From NCBI RefSeq assembly GCF_028692895.1, contig NZ_JAQUWN010000016.1, forward strand, positions 1 to 63,983: a stretch of DNA of 63,983 bases, in the 5' to 3' direction. The position numbers and the translations under genes were made by a program. The notes beneath the pieces were generated by a model, which saw nothing but the letters and a program-made list of their open reading frames with translations, ran no database searches and had not been told where the DNA came from. The stretch comes from Pseudodesulfovibrio sp. (GTDB lineage Bacteria > Desulfobacterota > Desulfovibrionia > Desulfovibrionales > Desulfovibrionaceae). Of the stretch, positions 1 through 7,286 are shown piece by piece (within the stretch, counting starts at the first letter, position 1; every line of letters begins with the position of its first letter).

Positions 1-691
1 CCGTTCACCGGATCGTCCAGACAATACCCATACCAGTCCGGGTCGCCGCCCTTGTCGCCCAGCGGGTCGGGCGCGATCCACCTGTCGGTGAAGGTGTCGT
101 AGTCCCGCCAGCCGAATCTCACGAAGCCCAGGTCGCGGTCGTGCAGCCCTCCGGCGAAGCCGATGGGGATGCGGAGGCCGGGGTTGGTGTCCTCGATGAT
201 CCCGCCGAAGGGGTCGTACAGGACCTCCTTTATCACGTCGCCGTCACGGTCGGCAACCACGCGAAGGGAGCCTACCTGATCGTAGAGAAGGTAGGCCACG
301 GCCCCGTCGTCGCGCCGCATGGCGTAGGGCGTGCGCTCGCCGTCGCGGTAGGCGAAGCGGTAGCCGGACTCGCCGTCATGGAAACCGTCCAGGCGCAGGA
401 GGTCGAGCCAGCGGTAGGCCTCCACGGGCTGGCCGTTGCGGTATTTGACCGCCCGGCGGCCTGGTCGTCGTGGGTGAATTCGAAGACCTCGCCGGTTTCG
501 CGCTTTTCGGCCTTCATGAGCCGGTAATCCGGGCCGTATTCATAGAGCGTGTACTGGCCGCCGTGGTTCCAGATGGAGCGGAACCCGTTCTTGTCATGGG
601 TGTAGCCATTGTTGCCAGCCCGCTGGAGCCGGTTGCTCATGCGCGAGTATTCGAAGTTGCGGTAGTGCGTGTCCAGGTGCGGAAAGTAGTC
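1..691 (-). pseudogene. Rhs/YD-repeat protein, C-terminal core remnant (frameshifted, cut by window edge)
   Basis: Read on the minus strand, the translation contains typical Rhs core signatures: YTHDKNGFRSIW, then EYGPDYRLMKAEKRETGE, and further on VKYRNGQPVEAYRW, YDPFGGIIEDTNPGLR and DRWIAPDPLGDKGGD, which is the end-of-core hallmark. The two halves lie in different frames. Between FTHDD and the GRRAVKY stretch, near 454-462, one G appears to be missing from a GGGCCGCC-like run, which breaks the frame. Upstream of about 691 the homology stops and the frame runs into the terminator of the neighbouring amidotransferase gene, so no proper start or N-terminal half exists. Rhs proteins are large secreted toxins or surface proteins with a conserved core and variable C-terminal toxin. 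The variable end would lie beyond base 1. A sequencing error could explain the frameshift, but not the missing N-terminus. Confidence 0.75.
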
Positions 692-741
692 GCGGGAGCG
701 ACGACCGGGACACGCCGTGCACGCGGGGGACTCCCCGCAAC

Positions 742-770
742 AAAAAAGCGGCTCCGGGGAGAGCCGCTTT
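742..770 (-). terminator. Intrinsic terminator of the amidotransferase gene
   Basis: A 10-bp stem (AAAGCGGCTC / GAGCCGCTTT) closes a CGGGGA loop and is followed on the minus strand by an unbroken run of T. It lies about 75 bases after the stop of the gene at 846-1565 and separates it from the Rhs remnant. Confidence 0.8.
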
Positions 771-845
771 CATGTTCGGTATGTGGCGAAGGCCGCGTGA
801 TCCCGCCCGGACGGGGCCGGGCATGCGTCGGGCGGAGGGCCCGGC

Positions 846-1565
846 TCAGCGGCCCAGGCAGAAGCGGGCGAAGGCCGTGAGCAGGCCCGCCGACTCCGGG
901 GTGGGGCGGACGTTGGCCTCCACCTCGGCCGGGTCCCGCTCCATCTCGCGCAGCTCGGCCGCCTGGCCGCGCACGTAGACGCGGGTGATGTCCTCGTCGA
1001 ACTCGGGGTGGAACTGCACGCCCCAGGCGCAGCGGCCCAGGCGGAAGGCCTGGTGCGGGTCGTGGGCGCTGCGGGCCAGGAGCGCCGCGCCGGGCGGCAG
1101 CCGGAGCGCGGTCTGGGAATGGGTGACGTGGGCCGGGAAGGGATTCGGCAGGGCGGAAAAGATCGGGTCGTCGGCCGCCGCCGGGGTCAGGGCCACGTGC
1201 ACCGTGCCGATCTCCGGGCCCTTCGGGTGATACCCGGCCTCGCCCCCCAGGGCGTGGGCCAGGAGCTGGTGGCCGAAGCAGATGCCGAAGACCGGGTGCC
1301 CGGCGGCCACGGCCCTGGCGATCCAGCGGGCCGTGGGTTCGATCCAGGGCAGGCCGTCGGTGACCATGTCGTGGGAGCCGGTCACGGCCGTCCCGGCGAA
1401 CCGCCCGAATTCGGGCAGGGAGGCCCCGCCGCGCACGTCCACGCAAGTCCACTGGCCGGGCGCGAGGCCCATGTTCCGGGCGGTCCAGTGCTCGAAGTCG
1501 TCGTGCTCGGCCGCGTACTCGCCGTAGGTGCCGCCGGTCTTGATGATGAGAAAGGGCTTAGGCAT
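846..1565 (-). CDS. Class I glutamine amidotransferase (GMP synthase-like, stand-alone)
   Basis: The 239-residue protein has the class I amidotransferase triad. The nucleophile is Cys96 in GICFGHQLLAHALGG, and the His/Glu pair is His186 and Glu188 in GVQFHPEFD. Such domains release ammonia from glutamine. No synthase domain is attached, so the acceptor substrate is unknown; stand-alone relatives act on polyamine-glutamate conjugates or have no known substrate. The start at MPKPFLII is preferred because the upstream in-frame extension is AT-rich and shows no family-like sequence. The gene is divergent from the M48 protease gene and ends at a clear terminator. A role in GMP synthesis is unlikely because the protein has no ATP-pyrophosphatase partner domain. 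Confidence 0.8.
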   Translation of the reverse strand: MPKPFLIIKTGGTYGEYAAEHDDFEHWTARNMGLAPGQWTCVDVRGGASLPEFGRFAGTAVTGSHDMVTDGLPWIEPTARWIARAVAAGHPVFGICFGHQLLAHALGGEAGYHPKGPEIGTVHVALTPAAADDPIFSALPNPFPAHVTHSQTALRLPPGAALLARSAHDPHQAFRLGRCAWGVQFHPEFDEDITRVYVRGQAAELREMERDPAEVEANVRPTPESAGLLTAFARFCLGR

Positions 1566-1650
1566 AATATACAAAAATGTAGGCTGGTTGCAGGGTTGAC
1601 GGGCTGCGACATGGTGGCCCAAGCCGGGCCGCCTGTCAACGGTTGCCGAC

Positions 1651-1679
1651 TTGAACCGCCCGCGGCCTTGCGCTATTGA
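1651..1679 (+). promoter_or_regulatory. Candidate sigma-70 promoter for the M48 protease gene
   Basis: TTGAAC, a 17-base spacer and TATTGA lie just upstream of the strong purine-rich ribosome binding site GGAGGGAGGAGGG. The predicted start near 1686 would give a leader of about 14 bases. Confidence 0.45.
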
Positions 1680-1699
1680 GGGAGGGAGGAGGGAGCACC

Positions 1700-3085
1700 A
1701 TGCGCCGGATCAACGTTCAACGCCGCCAGACGCGCCGCGAGTTCCTGCGGGCCGGGGCCCTGGCCGCCCTGGGGCTGGCCGCCGGGCCGGTCCTGTGGGG
1801 CTGCGCCAAAAACCCGGTCACCGGGCAGAACCAGTTCATGCTCGTCAGCCAGGAGCAGGAGATCGCCATGGACAAGCAGGCGGCTCCGCACCAGCTCTCG
1901 GCCGACTACGGCCAGGTCGGGGACACCTCCCTCAACGACTACGTGTCCGGGGTGGGCCAGCGGCTCGCGGCCGTGAGCCACCGGCCGGACATGCCCTACT
2001 CCTTCCATGTGGTCAACGCCAACTACGTCAACGCCTACGCCTTTCCCGGCGGGACCATCGCCTGCACGCGCGGCATTCTGCTCGGCGTGGAAAGCGAGGC
2101 CGAGCTGGCCGGGCTCCTGGGCCATGAGATCGGCCACGTCAACGCCCGGCACACGGCCTCGCGCATGTCCACGCAGATGGTGGTCGGCGGGCTGGCGGGC
2201 ATCGGCGGCGCGGTGGTGGGGGCCAAGTACGGCAAGGGCTGGGGCGCGCTGGCGGGCGGCCTGGGCGGGTTCGGCGTGGGCGCGCTCCTGGCGTCCTACA
2301 GCCGGGACGACGAGCGCCAGGCCGACGCCCTGGGCATGGAGTACATGACCCGCGCCGGGTACAACCCCGACGGCATGGTGGACCTGATGGACATGCTCAA
2401 CGACCAGCACGACAGCGAGCCGAGCGCCATCGAGGTGATGTTCGCCACCCACCCCATGAGCGGCGAGCGGCTGGCCACGGCGCGCAAGCAGGCCATGACC
2501 AAGTACGCCTCGGCCGGGGAATACCGCCTCTACCGAGAGCGGTACATGGACAACACCGCCGCCCTGCGCCGAATCGGCCCGGCCATCAAGGAGATGCAGG
2601 ACGGCGAGAAGCTGATGCGCGAGGAGAAGTACGCCCAGGCCGAGACCACCTTCGCCTCGGCCCTCAAGAAGGCCCCGGACGACTACGCGGGTCTGCTGCT
2701 CATGGCCAAGTGCCGCATCGCCATGGAGCAGTTCGGCGAGGCCAGGTCCTACGCCGAGCAGGCGCGCCGGGCCTATCCCGCCGAGGCCCAGGCCATGCAA
2801 CTGGCCGGGCTGCTCCAGGTCAAGGCCAAGCGGTTCGACGCGGCCTACGAGGATTTCGACGCCTACGAAAAGGCCCTGCCGGGCAACCCCTACACCATCT
2901 TCTACAAGGGCTACTGCCAGGAGGGCATGGGTAGGCGGCCCGAGGCCGCCCAGGAGTACGTCCGCTTCCTCAACCAGGTCAACGAGGGCGACCAGGCCAA
3001 ATACGCCTATTACAAGCTGGTGGAATGGGGCTACATCCGGGGCCAGGCCACGCCCCCGGCCGATCCCTTCGCCGGGCTGGGCTAG
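1700..3085 (+). CDS. M48-family metalloprotease with TPR tail, Tat-type lipoprotein (BepA/LoiP-like)
   Basis: The 461-residue protein starts with a twin-arginine signal (TRREFLRAG) that ends in a lipobox, so Cys35 in VLWGC is the predicted lipidation site. The zinc site HEIGH is at residues 142-146, with the third ligand Glu205 in DDERQAD, and a glycine-rich helical hairpin lies between them. The last 170 or so residues form TPR-like helices. BepA and LoiP family members degrade or assemble outer-membrane proteins in the periplasm, and that role is inferred here. The ATG at 1700 follows a very strong Shine-Dalgarno; an in-frame TTG further upstream is rejected. A Tat-dependent lipoprotein signal is unusual for this family and suggests folding or metal loading before export. 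The acetyltransferase gene follows after 8 bases. Confidence 0.88.
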   Translation: MRRINVQRRQTRREFLRAGALAALGLAAGPVLWGCAKNPVTGQNQFMLVSQEQEIAMDKQAAPHQLSADYGQVGDTSLNDYVSGVGQRLAAVSHRPDMPYSFHVVNANYVNAYAFPGGTIACTRGILLGVESEAELAGLLGHEIGHVNARHTASRMSTQMVVGGLAGIGGAVVGAKYGKGWGALAGGLGGFGVGALLASYSRDDERQADALGMEYMTRAGYNPDGMVDLMDMLNDQHDSEPSAIEVMFATHPMSGERLATARKQAMTKYASAGEYRLYRERYMDNTAALRRIGPAIKEMQDGEKLMREEKYAQAETTFASALKKAPDDYAGLLLMAKCRIAMEQFGEARSYAEQARRAYPAEAQAMQLAGLLQVKAKRFDAAYEDFDAYEKALPGNPYTIFYKGYCQEGMGRRPEAAQEYVRFLNQVNEGDQAKYAYYKLVEWGYIRGQATPPADPFAGLG

Positions 3086-3093
3086 ACGCGGCC

Positions 3094-3549
3094 ATGGCCG
3101 ATCCCTTCTCCGACGCCGCCATCGTCCCCGGCGGCAGGGCCGACTACCCCGCCGTGGCCGAGGTCTGGGAGGCCTCGGTCCGGGCCACGCACCACTTCCT
3201 GGCCGAGACGGACATCCGCTTCTTCAGACCGCTCATTGCGGACGAGTTCCTCCCGGCCGTGGACCTCTACTGCATGAAGGACGGGACGGGCGAACTGCTC
3301 GGCTTCCTCGGGCTGGCCGGGCGAAAGGTGGAGATGCTCTTCCTGCGGCCCGACGTCATGGGCCGGGGCCTGGGCGCGCGGCTGCTGCGCTTCGCCGTGG
3401 ACGAGCGGGGCGCGGACGAGGTGGACGTCAACGAGCAGAACCCCGCCGCCGTCGGTTTTTACGAACGCATGGGCTTCCGGGTGGCGGGCCGCTCGGAAGC
3501 GGACGGCATGGGCAAGCCGTTTCCCCTCCTGCACATGCGGGTCGGGTGA
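3094..3549 (+). CDS. GNAT-family acetyltransferase, YjaB-like
   Basis: The 151-residue protein matches the single-domain GNAT fold of the Escherichia coli YjaB type. It has WEASVRATHHFL near the N-terminus, the acetyl-CoA pyrophosphate-binding segment RPDVMGRGLGARLL, and the C-terminal pattern NEQNPAAVGFYERMGF followed by GRSEADGMGKPFPLLHM. It should transfer an acetyl group from acetyl-CoA to an amine; the acceptor is unknown. The start is the ATG 8 bases after the M48 stop, so the two genes are probably co-transcribed. It converges on the receiver-TPR gene with only 15 bases between the stops, where a short GC-rich palindrome (AGGCC/GGCCT) may act in both directions. Confidence 0.85.
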   Translation: MADPFSDAAIVPGGRADYPAVAEVWEASVRATHHFLAETDIRFFRPLIADEFLPAVDLYCMKDGTGELLGFLGLAGRKVEMLFLRPDVMGRGLGARLLRFAVDERGADEVDVNEQNPAAVGFYERMGFRVAGRSEADGMGKPFPLLHMRVG

Positions 3550-3564
3550 GCAGGCCGGACCGGC

Positions 3565-5127
3565 CTAGAAATCGAACTTGTAGGACTTGCCGCCCTTTTT
3601 CTTCTTCCCGCCCTTGGCGGGCGCCGCGTCCCCGGCCAGGGCGTCCACGTCGAGCCCCTTGCTCCCGGAGCCGCGCCGGCCGGACCGCTTCAGGCCCGAA
3701 TCGCCGCCCATGGCGTCCAGGTCCAGGCCGCCGGACTCCCGCCCGGAACCCGGGCCGGGCTCCCGCTCCTCGCGGCTTCGCCTGGCCCGCTGCACGGAGA
3801 CGCGCGCCTCGGCGTCCCGAAGCCGCTTCTGGGCGGTCTGGTTGTCCGGGTCCAGCTCCAGGACGTGCCTGAGGTAGGGCGCGGCCTCGTCGAACTGGCG
3901 CAGGTCCAGGTAGAGGGAACCGACGTTCAGGGCCGCGCCCACGCTGCCCGCGTAGAACTTCGGGTCCAGCTCCAGGGCTCGCTCGAAGCACTTGAGCGCC
4001 CGGAGCCGCTCCTCGCCCTCCCAGTAGGCGAGGCCCATGTTGTAGTGGACCACGGGATCGTCCGGGGCGATGGCCAGGGCCCGCCCGTACACCGCCACGG
4101 CCTCGCTCCACTTGCCCTCGCCGCGCAGGATGATGCCCAGCCGGTTGAAATGGACCAGGTCGTCGCGGCCCAGGACGCGCTTGGTGTCGATGACGCGGTT
4201 CAGGTACTTCACGGCCAGGTTCGGGGCCTGGGGGGCCACGGCGTCCACGATCCGCTCGGTCAGGTCGCCGACCATGCTCAGGTGCTCGCGCTCGGCCACC
4301 TCCACGCTGCGGTCCAGGTAGGCCTCGGCCTTTTCCGCGTCCCCCTGGCGCAGGTGCTGGGCCGCGATGTCGATCTTGCGCTCCGGGTTGAGGGGCGAGA
4401 TGTCGTCGAGCCGCTCCAGGTAGGAGAGGGCCTTCTCGTCGTCCATGCCGCCAAAGGCGGCGGCCAGCTTGATGAGCGGCTCCATGTAGATGGGCCGGGC
4501 CTCGTGGGCGGCCATGTAGGCCTGCGCGGCCTTGTCCGCCTCGCCGATGCCGGTCAGGGCGTCGCCGCGCATGACCAGGCCGCGCGCCGAGTCCGGGTTG
4601 AGGACCAGGATGCGGTCCGTGACCTCCAGGGCCTCGTCGAACTCCCCGGACCGGAGCAGCTTGTCGCACCGCTCCATCTGCTTTTTGAGCTCGCCGGGCG
4701 GGCTGATGGTCATGGCCATCTCCTCGATGGCCCGGTCCGCCGACGCGGGCTTGACCAGCACGCGCCCGACACCCAGTTCGAAGAAGTAGGCCACGGTTTC
4801 CTGGGTGGCCTCCCAGGTCAGCACCACCACCAGGCAGGCCGGGAACTCGGCCTTGAGCCGGATCAGGAAATCCGTGCTGGGCCGCCCCTCGACCATGCGC
4901 TCCACAAAGGCGAGGCAGGGGACGCCCCGGTCGCGCAGCTCCAGGCATTTCTCCATGGCGCGGCCCGCGTGGACGTAGGGGAAGAGGACCTCGCCCCTGA
5001 AGCCGATGAGGCGGGTCAGGATGTTGCGCAGGGAGCGGACGAAGGTGGCGTCGTCCGAGAGGCAGACCACGCAGCCGCCCTGCTCGGCAAGGAAGCGGTG
5101 GATGATGTGGTCATACTGTCCCGGCAT
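3565..5127 (-). CDS. Receiver-like domain plus TPR repeats, phospho-acceptor Asp replaced by Glu (paralogue 2)
   Basis: The 520-residue protein has a CheY-like domain (about residues 15-140), then TPR repeats to about 440, and a basic, Gly/Lys-rich tail ending GGKKKKGGKSYKFDF. The acidic pair (DD in CLSDDA), Thr104 and the conserved Lys126 (LVKPAS) are present. The residue at the phosphorylated-aspartate position is Glu76 (FVERMVEG), not Asp. The protein is a clear paralogue of the gene upstream and shares the same substitution. Aspartate-to-glutamate changes often mimic phosphorylation, so the domain may be permanently on or purely structural. A GGGAGG ribosome binding site precedes the ATG. 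The 94-base gap from the upstream paralogue suggests one transcript. The process it serves is unknown. Confidence 0.8.
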   Translation of the reverse strand: MPGQYDHIIHRFLAEQGGCVVCLSDDATFVRSLRNILTRLIGFRGEVLFPYVHAGRAMEKCLELRDRGVPCLAFVERMVEGRPSTDFLIRLKAEFPACLVVVLTWEATQETVAYFFELGVGRVLVKPASADRAIEEMAMTISPPGELKKQMERCDKLLRSGEFDEALEVTDRILVLNPDSARGLVMRGDALTGIGEADKAAQAYMAAHEARPIYMEPLIKLAAAFGGMDDEKALSYLERLDDISPLNPERKIDIAAQHLRQGDAEKAEAYLDRSVEVAEREHLSMVGDLTERIVDAVAPQAPNLAVKYLNRVIDTKRVLGRDDLVHFNRLGIILRGEGKWSEAVAVYGRALAIAPDDPVVHYNMGLAYWEGEERLRALKCFERALELDPKFYAGSVGAALNVGSLYLDLRQFDEAAPYLRHVLELDPDNQTAQKRLRDAEARVSVQRARRSREEREPGPGSGRESGGLDLDAMGGDSGLKRSGRRGSGSKGLDVDALAGDAAPAKGGKKKKGGKSYKFDF

Positions 5128-5221
5128 TCGTTCGCCTCCCTGAAAGTCCGGCGCACCCCCGGCGCGCGTTGCGTTTCGGGCTCCACCCTACCCGTTGCCG
5201 CCGAATCCGGTCAAGACGGGC

Positions 5222-6562
5222 CTATCCCCTGCCGCGCCGGAGGGCCTCCACCTTGCTCCGGGCCAGCTCGTGGCCGGGATTGAGCCGGAGCGCGTTCTCG
5301 AAGAACGGCAGGGCCTCCCCGGGGCGGCGCAGGTCGCTGAAGATGGTCCCCAGGTTGACCGAGGCGGGCACGCTCTCCTCGTAGAACCGCGGATTGATCT
5401 TGAGGGCCTTCTCCACGCAGCGGGCGGCCTCGCGCAGGTCGCCGCCGTCGAACCAGGCCATGGCCATGTTGTAATGCAGCCCCTCGTCGTTCGGGGAAAT
5501 CACCAGTGCGCGGGCGTAGTTGTCGATGGCCTCGCGCCACTTGCCCTGGCCGCGCAGGGCGATGCCCAGCTTGTTGAACAGGGTGATGTCGTCCTTGTTC
5601 AGGGCGCTGCCCCTGGTCTCGATGACCTTGGCCAGGTACTTCTCGGCCATGCTCGGCGAGGCATGTCCCACGGCCTCGGAGATGCGCTCGGCCACCTGGC
5701 CCACGTGGGTCATGGCCTCGCGGGTGGCGGCCTCGATGGCCTGGTCGAAGTACTTCTCGGCGATGTCCATCTTCTTCTGCTTCAGGTAGACCGTGCCGAT
5801 GTCGGTCTTGCGCTCGGTGTTCAGCGGGCTGAGCTTGTCAAGCTTTTTCAAATAGTTGAGCCGCTGTTCCTCGTCCACGCCCTCATAGGCGGCGGCCAGC
5901 TTCTTGAGGGGTTCCAGGTAGAGGCGGGAGCTGTCGTGGGCCTTGAGATAGCAATCGATGGCCCCTTGCCGGTCGCCCTGCTCCAGCAGGACGTCGCCGC
6001 GCAGCATCAGCCCGGCCGGGGAGTTGTCCTTGAGGCTCAGGATCTTGTCGCAGATGGCCAGGGTTTCCTTGAATTTGCCCGCCGCCAGCAGCCGCTGGCC
6101 CAGGCCCATCAGCTCGCTCAGCTTGCCCTGGGGCTTGATGGTGAAGGCCAGCTTCTCGATGATGTTGTTCATGGACGCGGGCTTGGAGATGACGTTGTTC
6201 ACGCCGATCTCGTAGAAATAGGCGATGTTCTCGCGCCGCGTCTCGCCCACCAGGACGATGACCTTGAGGTCCGGCAGGAGCCTCTTGATGGTGATGATGG
6301 TGTCCGTGCTCGGCCGCCCGCCCAGCATCCGCTCGATGAACACGGTGCAGTCGATGTTCGCCTTGCGAAAATCCCGGAGCTTCTTGAGCCCCAACTCCAC
6401 GTTCTCGAAGGCCGACAGGCAGTCGCGCTTGGACCCGATGGTCTTGAGGATGGTGGCCGCCAGCGTCCGCTTGAAGAGCTGGTCCTCGCTGATGAGGACC
6501 ACCACGCCCCCCTTCTTCTCGAAGTAGTCGTAAACAATGGAGTCGTATTTCTTGTCCGCCAT
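5222..6562 (-). CDS. Receiver-like domain plus TPR repeats, phospho-acceptor Asp replaced by Glu (paralogue 1)
   Basis: The 446-residue protein has the same architecture as the gene downstream: a CheY-like fold (residues about 17-140), then TPR helices to the end, but without the basic tail. The acidic pair is Glu26-Asp27 (LISEDQ), the conserved lysine is Lys127 (VISKPASM), and the expected phospho-Asp is Glu77 (FIERMLGGRPSTD). The usual Thr/Ser signalling residue is Gly106, so normal phospho-switching looks impossible. The ATG follows AGGGGACA. No kinase or output domain is nearby, so the TPR part probably recruits partner proteins. Lysine and asparagine are used more here than in paralogue 2, which suggests that the duplication is old. 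Confidence 0.8.
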   Translation of the reverse strand: MADKKYDSIVYDYFEKKGGVVVLISEDQLFKRTLAATILKTIGSKRDCLSAFENVELGLKKLRDFRKANIDCTVFIERMLGGRPSTDTIITIKRLLPDLKVIVLVGETRRENIAYFYEIGVNNVISKPASMNNIIEKLAFTIKPQGKLSELMGLGQRLLAAGKFKETLAICDKILSLKDNSPAGLMLRGDVLLEQGDRQGAIDCYLKAHDSSRLYLEPLKKLAAAYEGVDEEQRLNYLKKLDKLSPLNTERKTDIGTVYLKQKKMDIAEKYFDQAIEAATREAMTHVGQVAERISEAVGHASPSMAEKYLAKVIETRGSALNKDDITLFNKLGIALRGQGKWREAIDNYARALVISPNDEGLHYNMAMAWFDGGDLREAARCVEKALKINPRFYEESVPASVNLGTIFSDLRRPGEALPFFENALRLNPGHELARSKVEALRRGRG

Positions 6563-6704
6563 GCTGTCCCCTGGACGCCGGTGGGTTTGCCCGCAGGCTG
6601 GGCGTCCGATTCGCTCCCTAGCATACCCGGGAGCGGGACAAAATGATTTTATAATCCGGCATCACCGACGAAGATGAAAAGATTGTGATTCGAATGGGTC
6701 ACAC

Positions 6705-6945
6705 GGCGGCGACGTCGCCGGGCCAGGAGCGCTGGCGGGCTGAACCAGTGGCCGGCATGGTAGTGCGAGAGATGGGCCGAGCCCACGACGGCCACGCCGG
6801 GCGGGGCCCAGGGGGCGTGAGGCGCGATGAAGTCGCAGTCGAGGAGCGGGGAGGCGTCTCCGGCCTCCACCGGGAGGCCGGCGTTGGGCAGGGGCCGGTC
6901 AAAGCCTCGCCCACTCCGACGAAGGCGACCCGCTCCCGCCCGTTC
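6705..6945 (-). pseudogene. N-terminal relic of a metallo-beta-lactamase-fold hydrolase (RNase Z-like)
   Basis: Downstream of the small gene at 6946-7185 the minus strand encodes RVAFVGVGEA, then after a one-base loss near 6900 continues in another frame as PLPNAGLPVEAGDASPLLDC and SHYHAGHWFSPPALLARR. This matches the start of RNase Z-like metallo-beta-lactamase-fold proteins, which read VGVGEAFD...LPN, LLLDCG and SHFHxDHxxGLPALL. The metal motif HxHxDH is degraded to HYHAGH, losing the aspartate, and nothing resembling the rest of the roughly 250-residue family follows. It is therefore a dead fragment. Identification is by motif pattern from memory; a search with the frame-corrected peptide would settle it. 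Confidence 0.6.
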
Positions 6946-7185
6946 CTAGCTTTCCTCGTTGGCGAACGCGGCGGCGATGAGGTCCGCGTCGCCCGGCCCG
7001 GCCTGGGCCTCCAGGGACTTGGAGCTGCCGTGGCAGCGGAAGCCCTCGGGCCCGTACGAGATGTAACCGGCCGAAAGCACCTTGGTGTAGGGCATCTGCT
7101 CGCGCATCTCCTCGTGATCGATCCGGTTGGGGAAGATGACGGGAATGGCCGTGCCGGAAAAGTCTTCAAACATGATATATTTCAT
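6946..7185 (-). CDS. Small conserved-looking protein of unknown function (79 residues)
   Basis: The reading frame starts MKYIMFEDFSGTAIPVIFPN and ends NEES. It has a good ribosome binding site (AGGAGA, 7 bases before the ATG) and ordinary codon use for this window, so it is probably translated. The sequence contains GYISYGPEGFRCHGSSKSL. There is no signal peptide, membrane segment or metal motif beyond single Cys and His residues. I do not recognise the family. It is divergent from the heptosyltransferase gene with about 100 bases between starts, and sits directly upstream of the hydrolase relic, so both may once have been one transcript. In-frame extension upstream is possible but lacks a binding site. 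Confidence 0.6.
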   Translation of the reverse strand: MKYIMFEDFSGTAIPVIFPNRIDHEEMREQMPYTKVLSAGYISYGPEGFRCHGSSKSLEAQAGPGDADLIAAAFANEES

Positions 7186-7250
7186 CAATGGGTCTCCTGC
7201 TGTTCGCTGATGCGTGCAAGGATAGTGGGTTTGCCGGGTCAGATCAACCA

Positions 7251-7279
7251 TTGCCTGAACCCGGCCCAGAGGGTACAAC
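7251..7279 (+). promoter_or_regulatory. Candidate sigma-70 promoter giving a near-leaderless heptosyltransferase transcript
   Basis: TTGCCT, a 17-base spacer and TACAAC. The -10 box ends 7 bases before the ATG at 7287, so transcription would start at or next to the start codon. No Shine-Dalgarno is visible there. Confidence 0.4.
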
Positions 7280-7286
7280 CCCGCCC

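Noticed and set aside
637-1452. A long minus-strand frame overlapping the amidotransferase gene
   Set aside because: Arg/Pro/Gly-rich shadow frame; the overlapping frame has the complete amidotransferase triad.
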